A program made the translations under genes and the position numbers. The notes beneath the pieces are model-generated. The model saw nothing but the letters and a program-made list of their open reading frames with translations, did no database searches and was not told where the DNA came from. Positions 63,668 to 64,000 of a DNA stretch of 64,000 bases are shown here, piece after piece. Origin of the DNA: Bartonella taylorii 8TBB (lineage in GTDB: Bacteria > Pseudomonadota > Alphaproteobacteria > Rhizobiales > Rhizobiaceae); contig NZ_CADEAG010000008.1 in the NCBI RefSeq assembly GCF_902825155.1, positions 1 to 64,000 on the forward strand, written 5' to 3'. The stretch's first letter is position 1. Every line of letters starts with the position of its first letter.

Positions 63668-64000
63668 GGTCCCCCCCTAACGCTTGAATGAAAATATTTG
63701 GAAGTGTATAGAAAGACAATTAATGATACAAATCATTTTTACGAAGATTTTTTCGTAAAATCTTCAGGATTCACCTGAGATCCAACATTTGGAAAACTAG
63801 CTTTAAATGCAGATAATTTTATATGAGGGCTTCGTAGCATATACTACAGATCGATCTCCTTTAAAAAAGTAAACAGCATCGTCTCAATACTGAAGACACA
63901 ATTCTGGTTTCCAAAAACTTTGCGACGAATTCTTTTAAGTCATTGTGAAATATTTTATCAGTTATATAAAGCTTTACATCATTTGGGGGGGCCGTTCATT
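63668..64000. other. Right window edge, no gene recognised
   Basis: AT-rich sequence with no supported frame. A short inverted repeat ACGAAGATTTT TTCGT-like pattern occurs near 63748-63763. Confidence 0.4.

Noticed and set aside
1..64000. CRISPR arrays, rRNA operons, insertion sequences other than the Mu-like transposase
   Set aside because: No regularly spaced repeats with unique spacers, no rRNA-like sequence and no second transposase were recognised.

Overview
The window looks like chromosome of a Bartonella species, probably of the rodent/cat-associated lineages. This rests on the combination of gene families: tandem autotransporters of Bartonella type, a VirB-like type IV secretion locus with EexN lipoproteins, a VbhA/Fic-type toxin-antitoxin pair, and AT-rich, gene-poor spacers with decayed genes. 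No rRNA, tRNA or CRISPR array was recognised. Species assignment is inference.

1-23 kb is the early, middle, lysis, head and part of the tail region of a Mu-like transposable prophage, transcribed leftwards. From right to left it holds two tandem repressors (+ strand), a divergent Ner-like regulator, a DnaA-C-like HTH protein, a ParB-like protein, MuA (DDE transposase), MuB (AAA ATPase), small early genes, GemA, a Mor-type activator, a lysis cassette (GH19 endolysin, holin candidate, overlapping Rz/Rz1-like genes), small and large terminase, portal, gp30-like head protein, protease, DUF2190 decoration protein, capsid, gp36, virion morphogenesis protein, gp37, and baseplate V, W, J and tail I. 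The last is cut by the window edge. Two copies of a 13-bp dyad within promoter-like sequences precede the lysis and head blocks and are probably Mor-controlled. Unusual inverted repeats sit between muA and muB, upstream of ner and inside the parB-like gene.

23-25.7 kb is an AT-rich junction with the probable prophage end and a decayed metallophosphoesterase gene. 25.7-40.6 kb is an array of four autotransporters on the + strand. The second is broken by two poly(A) frameshifts, and its beta-barrel is almost identical to that of the third over about 800 bp, which points to recent gene conversion.

40.6-50.3 kb mixes core-type genes (ribF, a TIGR01459 HAD phosphatase, a TIGR01244 protein, a secreted SNase-like protein, a flagellar FlgN-like remnant) with plasmid-like genes (ParA plus ribbon-helix-helix partner, an orphan EexN lipoprotein) and long stretches without recognisable genes.

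50.4-60.6 kb is a type IV secretion operon, virB2 to virB11, transcribed rightwards with overlapping or tightly spaced genes. Between virB5 and virB6 lie three EexN-family lipoproteins and a truncated virB6 copy, so this segment has expanded by tandem duplication. No coupling protein (VirD4/TraG) or relaxase is seen. Just downstream, on the minus strand, is a VbhA-like antitoxin with a short Fic-domain toxin. 61.7-64 kb is mostly decayed sequence with a tiny lipoprotein gene and a frameshifted membrane protein gene.
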